The position numbers were made by a program, and so were the translations under genes. Under the pieces are notes generated by a model. That model was not told where the DNA came from and did not search any database. It saw only the letters and a list, made by a program, of their open reading frames with translations. Shown here piece after piece: positions 8,862 through 17,615 of a DNA stretch of 64,000 nucleotides (within the stretch, counting starts at the first letter, position 1; every line of letters starts with the position of its first letter). The DNA comes from Silvanigrella paludirubra (GTDB lineage: Bacteria; Bdellovibrionota_B; Oligoflexia; Silvanigrellales; Silvanigrellaceae), in contig NZ_WFLM01000002.1 of assembly GCF_009208775.1 (NCBI RefSeq), positions 372,001 through 436,000 on the forward strand. The letters are read 5' to 3'.

Positions 8862-9872
8862 ATGAATCAAGTTTATTTATGTATTCCTGCAAAAGCCATA
8901 CTTTTTGGGGAATATGGTGTTTTATATGGTGGCAAGGCTGTAGCTGTTACTTTTTTTGATCATTGTTTTAATATATCCTTAAAAATAAAAAGACTTGAAG
9001 AGAATTCTAGTATCAAAATTAAAAGTGATTTTTTTTCTAATCAAAACATTCAATTTTCAATTCATGATAACAATGAAAACAAAAGTAATGATCCAAATAT
9101 TTTTTTCTTTTCAAATTTAATTAAACCATGGAATTCTTATTTAGAAAATTGTGAACTTAATATTGAAATTCAAAAATCATTTTCTCCGTCCCTAGGTTTT
9201 GGTTCTTCTTCTGCACTTATTGCGGGTATTTCTGCAGGATTATGGCAGCTTATTTATCAAAACAAAGAATATTTAAATCAAATTGAATTTTGGAATAATG
9301 TAAAACAGTCCATTCAAAACATCCAAGGAGGAGGCAGCGGCTACGATGTAGCTGTTCAATTAGCTGCAATTGAAAATGATGAAACAAATAAAAAAACAAA
9401 ATTTTGGATTTTTCAAAACAATTTGAACTCTATTATTCCAAATATTTATCCTTATATACCAAAAATAAATTTAAATAGATTAGGCTGTTTTATTTCTACA
9501 AATATATACTCTAATACAACAAAAGCTCTTCATAAATTTCAAAATGATAAAGAAAAATTACTATTTGCAAATAGCCACTCCAAAATATGTGAAACTTTTT
9601 TAGAATTAAAAACCATAAATGACCTTCAATTAATAATGAAAAATTCACTAGAAATAGCCTGTTCGCAGAAAATTCTCCCTTTACATAACAAAAAATTTAA
9701 TGACTTAATTTCTATATTTAATTCAAAACAAATTGCATATAAATCGATGGGTGCAGGTCACGGTGACTGTTTATGGGTTCTTTTAAATAAATATAAATTA
9801 AAAACAGAATGCCAAATATCTGAATCTGATATTCCTTTTGCTTTTGAAACTATTGGGACAGAAAATGAATAA
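8862..9872 (+). CDS. mvaK2: Phosphomevalonate kinase (GHMP family)
   Basis: It phosphorylates 5-phosphomevalonate to the diphosphate. The 336-residue protein has the three GHMP kinase motifs: AKAILFGEYGVLYGGKAVA (10-28), PSLGFGSSSAL (about 110-120, ATP-binding loop) and a C-terminal KSMGAGHGDCLW (about 295-306). GGGSGYDVAVQ in the middle is also typical of phosphomevalonate kinases. The other two GHMP enzymes of the pathway are recognised in the next two genes, which leaves this step for this protein. It ends inside the start region of mvaD (8-base overlap), so translation is coupled. Confidence 0.87.
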   Translation: MNQVYLCIPAKAILFGEYGVLYGGKAVAVTFFDHCFNISLKIKRLEENSSIKIKSDFFSNQNIQFSIHDNNENKSNDPNIFFFSNLIKPWNSYLENCELNIEIQKSFSPSLGFGSSSALIAGISAGLWQLIYQNKEYLNQIEFWNNVKQSIQNIQGGGSGYDVAVQLAAIENDETNKKTKFWIFQNNLNSIIPNIYPYIPKINLNRLGCFISTNIYSNTTKALHKFQNDKEKLLFANSHSKICETFLELKTINDLQLIMKNSLEIACSQKILPLHNKKFNDLISIFNSKQIAYKSMGAGHGDCLWVLLNKYKLKTECQISESDIPFAFETIGTENE

Positions 9873-11070
9873 TACATTAATTAAAGATATTCCTGCTGAA
9901 CTTGAAAGACTGCAAAATAAATTATTAGAGTTAAGAAAACAAGGAAAACTATTTATTCAAAATGGTGATGTGGGCTATTCTAGTGCTCCGAGCAATATTG
10001 CTCTTCTTAAATATTGGGGTAAAGAAACAAATAGAGAGCAAATACCATTAAATTCAAGTTTAAGTTATACAATTGGAGGTTTTCGCTCTTTCACTAAAGT
10101 AACTGCATTAGGACGCTTTTTACCTAATGAAGAAAAGACAGTTAGTTATTTTAAAAATAAATTATTTTTAGACGAAAATTCAAAAGAAAATAAACTCCCC
10201 CCAAAAATGGATCGTTTAATTCGTTCCATTTTATTTCCTTTTGCTGATGAAATATCAATTGAAATTAATAGTCATAATAACTTTCCCACAGCTTGCGGTA
10301 TTGCATCTAGTGCCTCGGGATATGCTGCTTTAGTTGGAGCCATAGCTGATTTATTGCAATTGGAAAAACATTTTTCAAAGTTAGAGCTTTTATTTTGGCT
10401 TTCAGAATGGGCCAGGTTGGGAAGTGGTTCTGCAACAAGAAGTGTATTTACAAGCGAAGAAGAATCTTTTGTAAAATGGGAAGCCCCCATTTTAAATAAA
10501 AATAAATTTACAAACACAAGCAGTGTTAAATTCCATCCCAAATGGCGTCAACTTCAGCACTCTGTTTTTATTCTTAACAGCAGTGAAAAACAGACATCAA
10601 GTTCTGATGGACATAAATATGCCCAAACTTCACCTTTAAATATAATAAGAACATCTGGTATTTCTCATAAATTAAAATTACTACAAAAAGCTTTATTAGA
10701 ATTTGACTTCGAATGCGTCCAATCTCTAACTGAAGAAGATGCTTATTCTATGCACGCTGTAATGCAAACGGGTGAACCTAAAGCTTGCTATTTAACAAAT
10801 GAAGTTTCAAATCTTATTGGTTTATTTATACAACTTCGAAATGAGTACGATGTTAAAGCCTTTTGGACATTAGATGCAGGTCCTAATATTCATATTTTAT
10901 ATATGCCTGAAGCAAAAATAATGTTGCAAAAATTTCATGAAATATCTCAAACAATGATTGAACGAGAAATTAAAATACTTACAAATTCTTTCAATGAAGG
11001 TTTATTAATTGGAAAAAATTCTTTTAATAGAGTAAAAAATATAAATACTCTGGAAAGTTATTTAAAATGA
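9865..11070 (+). CDS. mvaD: Diphosphomevalonate decarboxylase
   Basis: It performs the ATP-dependent decarboxylation of diphosphomevalonate to isopentenyl diphosphate. The protein of 401 residues contains YSSAPSNIALLKYWGK (about 38-53), the hallmark of this family. It also has NFPTACGIASSASGYAAL (about 139-156, phosphate-binding loop), GSGSATRS (about 185-192) and WTLDAGPNIHI (about 333) with the catalytic Asp. The ATG at 9865 overlaps the mvaK2 stop; an upstream in-frame start at 9838 is deep inside mvaK2 and is rejected. It overlaps mvaK1 by four bases (ATGA). Confidence 0.95.
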   Translation: MNNTLIKDIPAELERLQNKLLELRKQGKLFIQNGDVGYSSAPSNIALLKYWGKETNREQIPLNSSLSYTIGGFRSFTKVTALGRFLPNEEKTVSYFKNKLFLDENSKENKLPPKMDRLIRSILFPFADEISIEINSHNNFPTACGIASSASGYAALVGAIADLLQLEKHFSKLELLFWLSEWARLGSGSATRSVFTSEEESFVKWEAPILNKNKFTNTSSVKFHPKWRQLQHSVFILNSSEKQTSSSDGHKYAQTSPLNIIRTSGISHKLKLLQKALLEFDFECVQSLTEEDAYSMHAVMQTGEPKACYLTNEVSNLIGLFIQLRNEYDVKAFWTLDAGPNIHILYMPEAKIMLQKFHEISQTMIEREIKILTNSFNEGLLIGKNSFNRVKNINTLESYLK

Positions 11071-12074
11071 ATTTAAATAATAATATTCTTTCTAAAGTAA
11101 CAATAAGTGCGAATGCAGGTGGAAAAGCTATATTAATTGGCGAACATTCTGTTGTTTATGGACATAAAGCAATAGCTATGGCGCTTCCAGATGTCCGACT
11201 TCAAATGAAATTATGCGCACCTGATATTCCTCTAGAATCTTGGGATCATGCTTGGAGTACTATTGTTAAAGGAAAAAAATACGAGCCCGAAATTCATATT
11301 AAAAAACTCCTCATAAAAGCTTTTGAAAAAGCACTTTCTTTATGTAAAGTTACAGATAATATTTATGAATATACTCCACAAATTATTTTAGTTCAGTCTG
11401 AAATACCTTTAGGAGGAGGAATGGGAGGAAGTGCAGCCATAAGCACTTGTTTCCTTAAAATAGCGGCTCAAATTGCCTTACAAAAGAATATCATGAATGA
11501 AGAAATCACAATTGAAAAACAAATTGAATTTGCAAATGAAATAGATTGTTTATTTCATTTTGGAAAAGCAAGCGGCTTAGATGTAACCGCTGTTGCAAGT
11601 GATGGAATGATTGAATTTACAAAAGGCGAAAAACATAAATACATTCAAAATGAAAAAGAATTTTGGCTTGCTCTCATCGACTCCCAAGAACGAAGTGAAA
11701 CCTCTCTTATGGTTAAAAAAGTTGCCTTAAAACTTGAAGAAAATAACATAATGGCGAAAGACGCTTTAGATCAACTTGGAAAACTAGCGAATGATTGTGT
11801 TCAAAATTTAACTTCAGGAAATTTAAATGCTTTAGCAAAAAATTTAAATTGTGCTCAAGATTATTTAAACATTTTAGGAGTATCAACTCATAAAATAAAT
11901 AACATAGTAGACGTATTAAAAAATGAAGGAGCCTTAGCCGCCAAACTCACAGGTGCTGGTGGCGGAGGATTGGTCATGGGCATTTTTGAATCACACCCAA
12001 AACAGTTATACTCTATATTTAATGAAGAATGTTTATTTATAACGAGAGTTCCTAAATATGGAAAACGAATCTGA
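11067..12074 (+). CDS. mvaK1: Mevalonate kinase (GHMP family)
   Basis: It phosphorylates mevalonate. The 335-residue protein matches mevalonate kinases: GGKAILIGEHSVVYGHKAIA (17-36), the ATP loop PLGGGMGGSAA (about 113-123), SGLDVTAVASDG (about 168) with the catalytic Asp, and AKLTGAGGGGLVMG near the C-terminus. It starts within the stop of mvaD (ATGA) and its last 17 bases overlap the recombinase gene that follows, so all genes from mvaK2 on are likely translated from one message. Confidence 0.94.
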   Translation: MNLNNNILSKVTISANAGGKAILIGEHSVVYGHKAIAMALPDVRLQMKLCAPDIPLESWDHAWSTIVKGKKYEPEIHIKKLLIKAFEKALSLCKVTDNIYEYTPQIILVQSEIPLGGGMGGSAAISTCFLKIAAQIALQKNIMNEEITIEKQIEFANEIDCLFHFGKASGLDVTAVASDGMIEFTKGEKHKYIQNEKEFWLALIDSQERSETSLMVKKVALKLEENNIMAKDALDQLGKLANDCVQNLTSGNLNALAKNLNCAQDYLNILGVSTHKINNIVDVLKNEGALAAKLTGAGGGGLVMGIFESHPKQLYSIFNEECLFITRVPKYGKRI

Positions 12075-13137
12075 AAATAAAATTATCAATATTTCTGTTC
12101 CCAGTACTTTGGGAAATTCATTAATCCAAAATTTAAATTCTATAGAATATCTTGCAGAATGGGCAAAAAGAGAACCCACCAATCACATTTCAGATATCAT
12201 TCTTCATTTTTTATTAAGTTTTTCAAGCTTAAATACAAAAAAAAGTTACCTTTTTGATTTAAAAGAATTTCTAAATTTCACATTTACAGAAAATATGAAT
12301 ATTGAGTACATTAATCAAATTGATGAAAAAACCTTAATTATGTGGCATGACCACTTAACAAATAAAGGTAACTTAACTCAAAAATCAATAAGAAGAAAAT
12401 TAAATTCATTATCATCACTTTTAGAATTTTGTAAGAAAAGAAAATTGATTACTATAAATCCAATGATATTTATTCAAAAACCCAAACATAAAGGAGAGAG
12501 TAAAACAAATGCTTTCACTCTAGAAGAAGTAAAATCAATTTTATATCATTGCGAAAAAGAATATGAATTATTAACTCAAGAAAATTCAAATACAAAAAAA
12601 TGTAAAAGTGCTCTTCTTAATTATTCTATTCTAGTTACTTTATTATCTGTCGGTATGAGAGTAAATGAACTTTGTGAACTTAAAATAAAAGACATCGAAT
12701 TTGCATCCGATTTCACAAGATTACATATGACAGCTAAAGGAAATAAAGAGCATTCTCCCATTATTCACCATAAAACATCGCAAATAATCAAAAAATATAT
12801 TCATGAACTGAGACCAAACGCAAAAGAAGATGATTATTTGTTTATTCGAGTTCAAAATGTAAAAAACAATACAAAATTAACTCAACCAGCTATATATAAA
12901 ATGGTTATAGAATCTGCTAAAAAAGCCGGAATTGAAAAAAAAGTCAGCACTCATAGTTGCAGAGCAACTTTAGCAACCCTGCTTCATAATCAAGGTACTC
13001 CTATTGGCCAAATACAAACCTTATTAAACCATAAAGATATTACAACAACATCCATTTATATAAAAAAAGCAAATGAAATTGAAGAATCTGCAGCAATGAA
13101 ACTTAATTTGTCTCACTTTCCAGACCCAAATAAATAA
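12058..13137 (+). CDS. Tyrosine recombinase, XerC/XerD-like
   Basis: A 359-residue site-specific recombinase. An N-terminal SAM-like core-binding domain (about 45-140, with TKKSYLFDLKEFLNF) precedes the catalytic domain. The catalytic residues are all visible: Arg in VGMRVNEL (about 201), Lys in TAKGNKEHS (about 227), HSCR in THSCRATL (about 299-302), His in LLNHKDI (about 325) and the nucleophile Tyr in TTSIYIKK (about 334). It is longer than XerC/D (about 300), with an extra 40 residues at the N-terminus. The ATG lies inside mvaK1, an unusual position. It could be the chromosome-dimer resolvase of the organism or a recombinase with another target; no nearby dif-like site was recognised. Confidence 0.88.
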   Translation: MENESENKIINISVPSTLGNSLIQNLNSIEYLAEWAKREPTNHISDIILHFLLSFSSLNTKKSYLFDLKEFLNFTFTENMNIEYINQIDEKTLIMWHDHLTNKGNLTQKSIRRKLNSLSSLLEFCKKRKLITINPMIFIQKPKHKGESKTNAFTLEEVKSILYHCEKEYELLTQENSNTKKCKSALLNYSILVTLLSVGMRVNELCELKIKDIEFASDFTRLHMTAKGNKEHSPIIHHKTSQIIKKYIHELRPNAKEDDYLFIRVQNVKNNTKLTQPAIYKMVIESAKKAGIEKKVSTHSCRATLATLLHNQGTPIGQIQTLLNHKDITTTSIYIKKANEIEESAAMKLNLSHFPDPNK

Positions 13138-13149
13138 ACATATTTTTTA

Positions 13150-13560
13150 TTAAACGGTCTCAATGTCATCTATAAAGTCTAAAATATGTAAGGAACACTC
13201 TTCTTCAATATTTTTTCCATTTTCTGGCAGACTTCTCAAAAAAATACTTTGATGTAAATGAAATTTTGAATGAGTTACTTTATACGATTTAAAATAATGA
13301 TTTTCATCTAACAATTTTTTTGCAAAAGCGTCTACTTTTTCAATTAAGTTAGAATAATCTACAGCAGTATAATTTTCATAATTATTAATAAAATCTTTTG
13401 CTGCTTCTAATATAGAATTTTTAAGTGGATCTTCAATTGGTTTTAATGGATCTAATTTAGGTGCCTCTAATTCTTTTTTAGCTTCTTTTTTTCTAGGGAC
13501 AAATGGCACAACATTATCTATTTTTTCTAGCAAAATTTCTTTTTTTTCTTCATTTTCCAT
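13150..13560 (-). CDS. Small acidic protein of unknown function
   Basis: A 136-residue soluble protein. The first 45 residues are charged and Pro-rich (VPFVPRKKEAKKELEAPKLD), probably disordered. The rest is helical, with paired aromatic residues (FINNYENYTAVDYSNLIEKV) and an acidic end. AAAGGT precedes the start. It converges with the recombinase gene, 12 bases away. No family recognised. Confidence 0.6.
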   Translation of the reverse strand: MENEEKKEILLEKIDNVVPFVPRKKEAKKELEAPKLDPLKPIEDPLKNSILEAAKDFINNYENYTAVDYSNLIEKVDAFAKKLLDENHYFKSYKVTHSKFHLHQSIFLRSLPENGKNIEEECSLHILDFIDDIETV

Positions 13561-13727
13561 AAATACCTTTGAATGAAAATTTAATAGAATTCTAGTTTGA
13601 AATCCTAGCTATTTATAAAAAAATAGCGCATTTTCATTACCAAAAAGGGTTATCGGAAGAATTTTTATATAATTAAAATAATAGGGTTATTTATCAATTT
13701 ATTCAATTGGTTAGGATAAAAACAATT

Positions 13728-14846
13728 CTAATTCACTCGAAAAGGCTTTACATTAGAATCATTTTGAATTGAATTTACGAGAGTGGAATATTGACTTTGC
13801 ACCTTTGATTTACTTGGATCAAAAATTGAATTTAATAGCATGTATAAACGAATACCCGATTTTTTAATTTGTGTTTCCACAATTTGTTTTCTATTCGCTT
13901 GATACATTTTCCAACTGTCACTAAATAAAGATGTCATTCCGTTATTTTTATCATCTGGGCCTTTTAAAATTAAACCAGAATAAACATTTTTTACAGCCAC
14001 TTTATAGGAATCTACTACCCATCCTTCTACAGATTGCTCTAAAGGATCTTTTGTTATTTTTGCAACCAAATTTAAAAAGTCTTTGCTGTTAACAATTTCA
14101 GTTGCATCATATTTTGTTGCTTTTTTTTCTTCGGGAGTAAAAATACCTTTTTTGGAATCTTCTGGATTATATGGAAATTGAAGATAAACGCCCAATGATC
14201 CGTCCCAAATTTTATGCATATTATTTTGTGAAGAAGAAGATCCATCTATATTCGAAAAAGAAACAACTCTCTCTAACTTAACTTTATTCCCACCTGCATC
14301 TTCAAAAGCACCATCTGTTAACGCAGCACTATGAAGAGGTTGTCCAATGTCACCAACAATATGTAATACCATTCTTAACGATATTGCTTTATTTAAATCA
14401 CTTTCATTTGCTGTTACCAAAGTTTTTACAGCACTTTTTAGACAATTTACAGAATTAAATGTTTCATTTTTAACCACTTCATTTAATTTATTCATAGCAA
14501 GATCTTCATCAATTTCTTTACCAATCATATCTTTTGTTAAAGGAATATCTGTATAATGACACATAGCAAAATTGTCATTTGAATTGGTATTTTTATAGGC
14601 TTTTATACTATCTGCCCAAGAAGCTGCTGTATCAATTGTATTTGTATTTTTAGATAATTCTTCACTCCCTGGACTGGCAATGGCTATATTTAAAAGTCTA
14701 TCAATTTCTTTTGCTGATTTATTTGAAATTTTACGCCCTGCAATTTCACTTATAAGTTGATGAGATTGATCCCAAAATGCATAGGAAGTGGAGCTAATAG
14801 CAAATGAACTAACAATTAAAGCTGAAATACGAACTCTATTTTTCAT
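13728..14846 (-). CDS. Secreted S1/P1-type nuclease
   Basis: This zinc-dependent single-strand nuclease acts outside the cytoplasm, probably for nutrient nucleic acid breakdown. A signal peptide ends near SYA (about 23), which brings the zinc-binding Trp25 and His29 (FWDQSH) to the mature N-terminus as in P1 nuclease. Further ligands are seen in CHYTDIPL, in HIVGDIGQPLH (about 160-170), in the GGNKVKLE loop and in NNMHKIWD (about 208-215). At 372 residues it is longer than P1 nuclease because of a helical extension. AGAGGTAA lies upstream of the ATG. It stands alone, divergent from the cyclophilin gene. Confidence 0.92.
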   Translation of the reverse strand: MKNRVRISALIVSSFAISSTSYAFWDQSHQLISEIAGRKISNKSAKEIDRLLNIAIASPGSEELSKNTNTIDTAASWADSIKAYKNTNSNDNFAMCHYTDIPLTKDMIGKEIDEDLAMNKLNEVVKNETFNSVNCLKSAVKTLVTANESDLNKAISLRMVLHIVGDIGQPLHSAALTDGAFEDAGGNKVKLERVVSFSNIDGSSSSQNNMHKIWDGSLGVYLQFPYNPEDSKKGIFTPEEKKATKYDATEIVNSKDFLNLVAKITKDPLEQSVEGWVVDSYKVAVKNVYSGLILKGPDDKNNGMTSLFSDSWKMYQANRKQIVETQIKKSGIRLYMLLNSIFDPSKSKVQSQYSTLVNSIQNDSNVKPFRVN

Positions 14847-14970
14847 TATTACCTCTAAATTATATTTAAACTCAAAATAAAAAAATGATTCACAATTCTT
14901 CGTTTTTTAAACTATTTCATTTAAGATAACTCTGTCTTTTCATAAAAGACCGTTTAAGGAGATCTTACTA

Positions 14971-15681
14971 ATGTTTCAAAAGTTTAAAATATCACTCGTT
15001 CTTTTTAATCTTTTATTTGTTATTCCAACTTTTGATATACATGCTGCTGTAGAAAAAAAAGCCGAAGTAAAAAAAGAAAAAACAGTCCGCAAAAAAAAGT
15101 TGACCAAACAGCAAAAAAACCAAAATCAGCAAAAAAACCTTGCCTTATCTGAACCCAGTGTCCCTAAAGGGGATATAGAGGTAGTCATTCTGACAAGTAA
15201 GGGGAAAATAAGACTCGACCTATTTAAAGAGAAAGACCCCCTAACGGTAAACAATTTCATACAATATGTCAAAGCAGGTTATTATAATAACACTATTTTT
15301 CATAGAATTGTAGATGGATTTATTATACAGGGAGGAGCATATGACGTTGGATTTAATGAAAAGCCACCTTTATTTGAGCCCATTAAAAATACATCTTTTA
15401 AAGGTTTAAAAAATACTTTTGGTACAATAGCTATGGCACGAAAACAAAGTTCACCAGACTCCGCTACTTCCCAATTTTTCATTAATTTATCTAATAATTC
15501 ATACTTAGATTATACAAAAGAAGAAAATGGGTATGCTGTTTTTGGGAAAGTTTTGTCAGGAATGGAAATTATTCAAAAAATTGCAAAACAAAAAATCGGT
15601 CAAAGAGAAGGAATGTATAATGTACCTTTTTATACAGATGAGGCATTAATTAGTTCGGTTTATGTAGTAGAACCTCAATAA
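14971..15681 (+). CDS. Exported cyclophilin-type peptidyl-prolyl cis-trans isomerase
   Basis: It catalyses prolyl isomerisation during folding of exported proteins. A Sec signal (about 1-26) is followed by a very Lys/Gln-rich linker (about 27-60), then the cyclophilin domain. Motifs include TIFHRIVDGFIIQGGAYD, NTFGTIAMAR and SATSQFFINL, with the catalytic Arg in FHRI. The first residues do not contain a clear lipobox, so it is periplasmic or tethered by its N-terminal segment. The start has AAGGAG. Its last 32 bases overlap the 3' end of the convergent yigZ gene. Confidence 0.9.
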   Translation: MFQKFKISLVLFNLLFVIPTFDIHAAVEKKAEVKKEKTVRKKKLTKQQKNQNQQKNLALSEPSVPKGDIEVVILTSKGKIRLDLFKEKDPLTVNNFIQYVKAGYYNNTIFHRIVDGFIIQGGAYDVGFNEKPPLFEPIKNTSFKGLKNTFGTIAMARKQSSPDSATSQFFINLSNNSYLDYTKEENGYAVFGKVLSGMEIIQKIAKQKIGQREGMYNVPFYTDEALISSVYVVEPQ

Positions 15682-16285
15682 ACTCTGATTCTCCTAGCTC
15701 AAATTCTAGATTTCCATTACACATGTTTGTTACTTCTTCAATTATTTCAACTTCATTTAAAACAAATATTTTTATAGAAACAATTTCAGAAAAATCAGGT
15801 TTAAGAAAAGGAATATTTTTATTTTTTATAAATTTTTCAATTCTATCCCAAAAAGAGTAATTCAACTTTAATATAAGTGATTTATGAAGAATACGTTCGA
15901 TAACGCCTGAGTGTTTTATACCATTTTGAGTTGCAGAAGAATAAGCCCGAATTAAACCACCTGAACCTAGTTTTATACCACCAAAGTAACGGCTAACTAC
16001 AACTGCGACATCATATAATTCATTTTTTTTTAAACACTCTAACATTGGTTTTCCAGCAGTACCTGATGGTTCACCATCATCGTTAGATCGCATACTACCA
16101 GAATAGGTTATATAGGCAGTACAATTGTGGGCTGCATCCCAGTATTGTTTCTTTATTTGAGAAAAAAAGGATTGTACTTCTTCTTCATTTTTTACTTTAA
16201 CCATATTTGTAATAAATTTAGATTTTTCAATTACTATTTCACTAATTGAATTTATAAAGATAGTTTTATACAAATTTGGATTCAT
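15650..16285 (-). CDS. yigZ: YigZ/IMPACT family protein
   Basis: A 211-residue cytoplasmic protein. The N-terminal domain carries the family pattern IEKSKFITNM, YWDAAHNCTAY, SNDDGEPSGTAGKPML and VVVSRYFGGIKLGSGGLIRAYSSA. The C-terminal part is the usual EF-G domain V-like fold. Members in eukaryotes (IMPACT) modulate translation control; the bacterial role is not settled. It starts three bases after the stop of the methyltransferase gene upstream, so the two are one operon, both connected with the ribosome. Confidence 0.88.
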   Translation of the reverse strand: MNPNLYKTIFINSISEIVIEKSKFITNMVKVKNEEEVQSFFSQIKKQYWDAAHNCTAYITYSGSMRSNDDGEPSGTAGKPMLECLKKNELYDVAVVVSRYFGGIKLGSGGLIRAYSSATQNGIKHSGVIERILHKSLILKLNYSFWDRIEKFIKNKNIPFLKPDFSEIVSIKIFVLNEVEIIEEVTNMCNGNLEFELGESEFIEVLLHKPN

Positions 16286-16288
16286 AAA

Positions 16289-17359
16289 TTAAATCTTTTT
16301 TAAAAACAGAGTGACTTCTTGTTTATTATTATATAAATGCTTAGTAAACAATAATTCACAACCTTTTTGTTTAAATATACTTTTCACTTTTTGAAAGTCA
16401 TCTTCAAAATCAGTTACAGAATGTACTTTTAATGTATGAATTATAATTCCTTCTTTTTTTAATAAAGAAGTTTTATCTGAACATATTTCAGCAGAAATAT
16501 CAGCAGGACCATTTAAATCACAAAAAATAGAATCAAAATTTAATTTTTGATTAAAATCTCTGGCATCAATTTGAAAAAAATGCACCAAAGGATTTTTTAA
16601 TAAATTTTTATCCAACTCTGCTTTATCTATTGCCCAAACTTCACAATTTCTTGATGCAATTTCATGTGTAATTCCGCCAGGAGCAGCTCCTAACTCTAAC
16701 CATTTTTTAGAATTATTTACATTTATTCCATTTAATAATAATGCTTCCGTTCCTTCTACAAACTTTGAAGCCGCACGGCTCGCTATATTATCATTTGATA
16801 TTCCAACATATCTACGTCCTCCGGCAAAAAAACAGCCAGAATCAATTGGAGAGCTCATCCCAGCCCAAACGCACTTTTCAGAAATAGCTACTATTAAAGT
16901 TTGAGTATTTGGGGGTTGCATGACGGGATGCTTTGTCCATTCAACTAGGAGTTTTTGTGAAGTAGCCAAAGACATTTTTTCTTTTACGACCTGTAAAATT
17001 CGTCCCCTTAAATTAGACGCTAATTTTTGATCTTTACGATCTAGAGGAAAAACAACGACATTTGAAAATTTTTTATTTTCAAACTTACTTGCAATACCTT
17101 GAGCACATTTTTCAATAAATCCTTTTTGATTTAGCTTTGTGGGCCACATATATTGGATAGGAAAGCAATATCTTGAAAATAAAGATTCTTTTATTTTCTC
17201 TCTAGTTAAGGTTTCCATTATTGAAAAAGTATGAAAATTATTCCCTAAAGATTTAAAGTCTTTTCCACCGAAAGATTCCATTCTACTTTTCCATAAAGTG
17301 AAAAAATCTTTATTTACATGGATAAGCCAATTCATAGATTCATTTTTAAGATCGTTCAT
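16289..17359 (-). CDS. RlmM-like FtsJ-family rRNA ribose 2'-O-methyltransferase
   Basis: A SAM-dependent methyltransferase with an N-terminal THUMP-like RNA-binding part. The Rossmann core starts at LELGAAPGGITHEIA (SAM-binding loop) and continues with VWAIDKAELDKNL and FDSIFCDLNGP. Length (356-361 residues) and order match RlmM, which modifies C2498 of 23S rRNA in E. coli. Here AAP replaces the usual ACP, and the family assignment rather than the target base is what the sequence supports. Either the ATG at 17359 or the ATG at 17374 could be the start; GGTGAT before the former favours it. Confidence 0.8.
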   Translation of the reverse strand: MNDLKNESMNWLIHVNKDFFTLWKSRMESFGGKDFKSLGNNFHTFSIMETLTREKIKESLFSRYCFPIQYMWPTKLNQKGFIEKCAQGIASKFENKKFSNVVVFPLDRKDQKLASNLRGRILQVVKEKMSLATSQKLLVEWTKHPVMQPPNTQTLIVAISEKCVWAGMSSPIDSGCFFAGGRRYVGISNDNIASRAASKFVEGTEALLLNGINVNNSKKWLELGAAPGGITHEIASRNCEVWAIDKAELDKNLLKNPLVHFFQIDARDFNQKLNFDSIFCDLNGPADISAEICSDKTSLLKKEGIIIHTLKVHSVTDFEDDFQKVKSIFKQKGCELLFTKHLYNNKQEVTLFLKKI

Positions 17360-17481
17360 TACAAATATCACCATAATTTTAATTAGTTATAGATTTACCA
17401 TTAAAGGCCTTTTGATACTTTTTTGGCCATAAGGGGAATCTTTAGGCACGGGTCACTTTACACTTTCCTAGGGAGCAATCA

Positions 17482-17529
17482 ATGAAGAAAACACAAGATT
17501 GTCACCTAAACACGCTATTTCTAATTTAA
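17482..17529 (+). other. Possible 15-codon leader peptide
   Basis: An ATG at 17482 with GGGAG seven bases upstream opens a 15-residue frame (MKKTQDCHLNTLFLI) ending in TAA at 17527. It lies 86 bases before the start of the 627-residue membrane protein. Its strong ribosome binding site in an otherwise empty region is the only support. Confidence 0.2.
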
Positions 17530-17615
17530 ATATGATATCCTAATATCGTGCTTAAGCTCATGCAAAAAACAAAAGTAATGTAAAATTGCCTTATGCTTCC
17601 TTTGGAGAGATGAAA

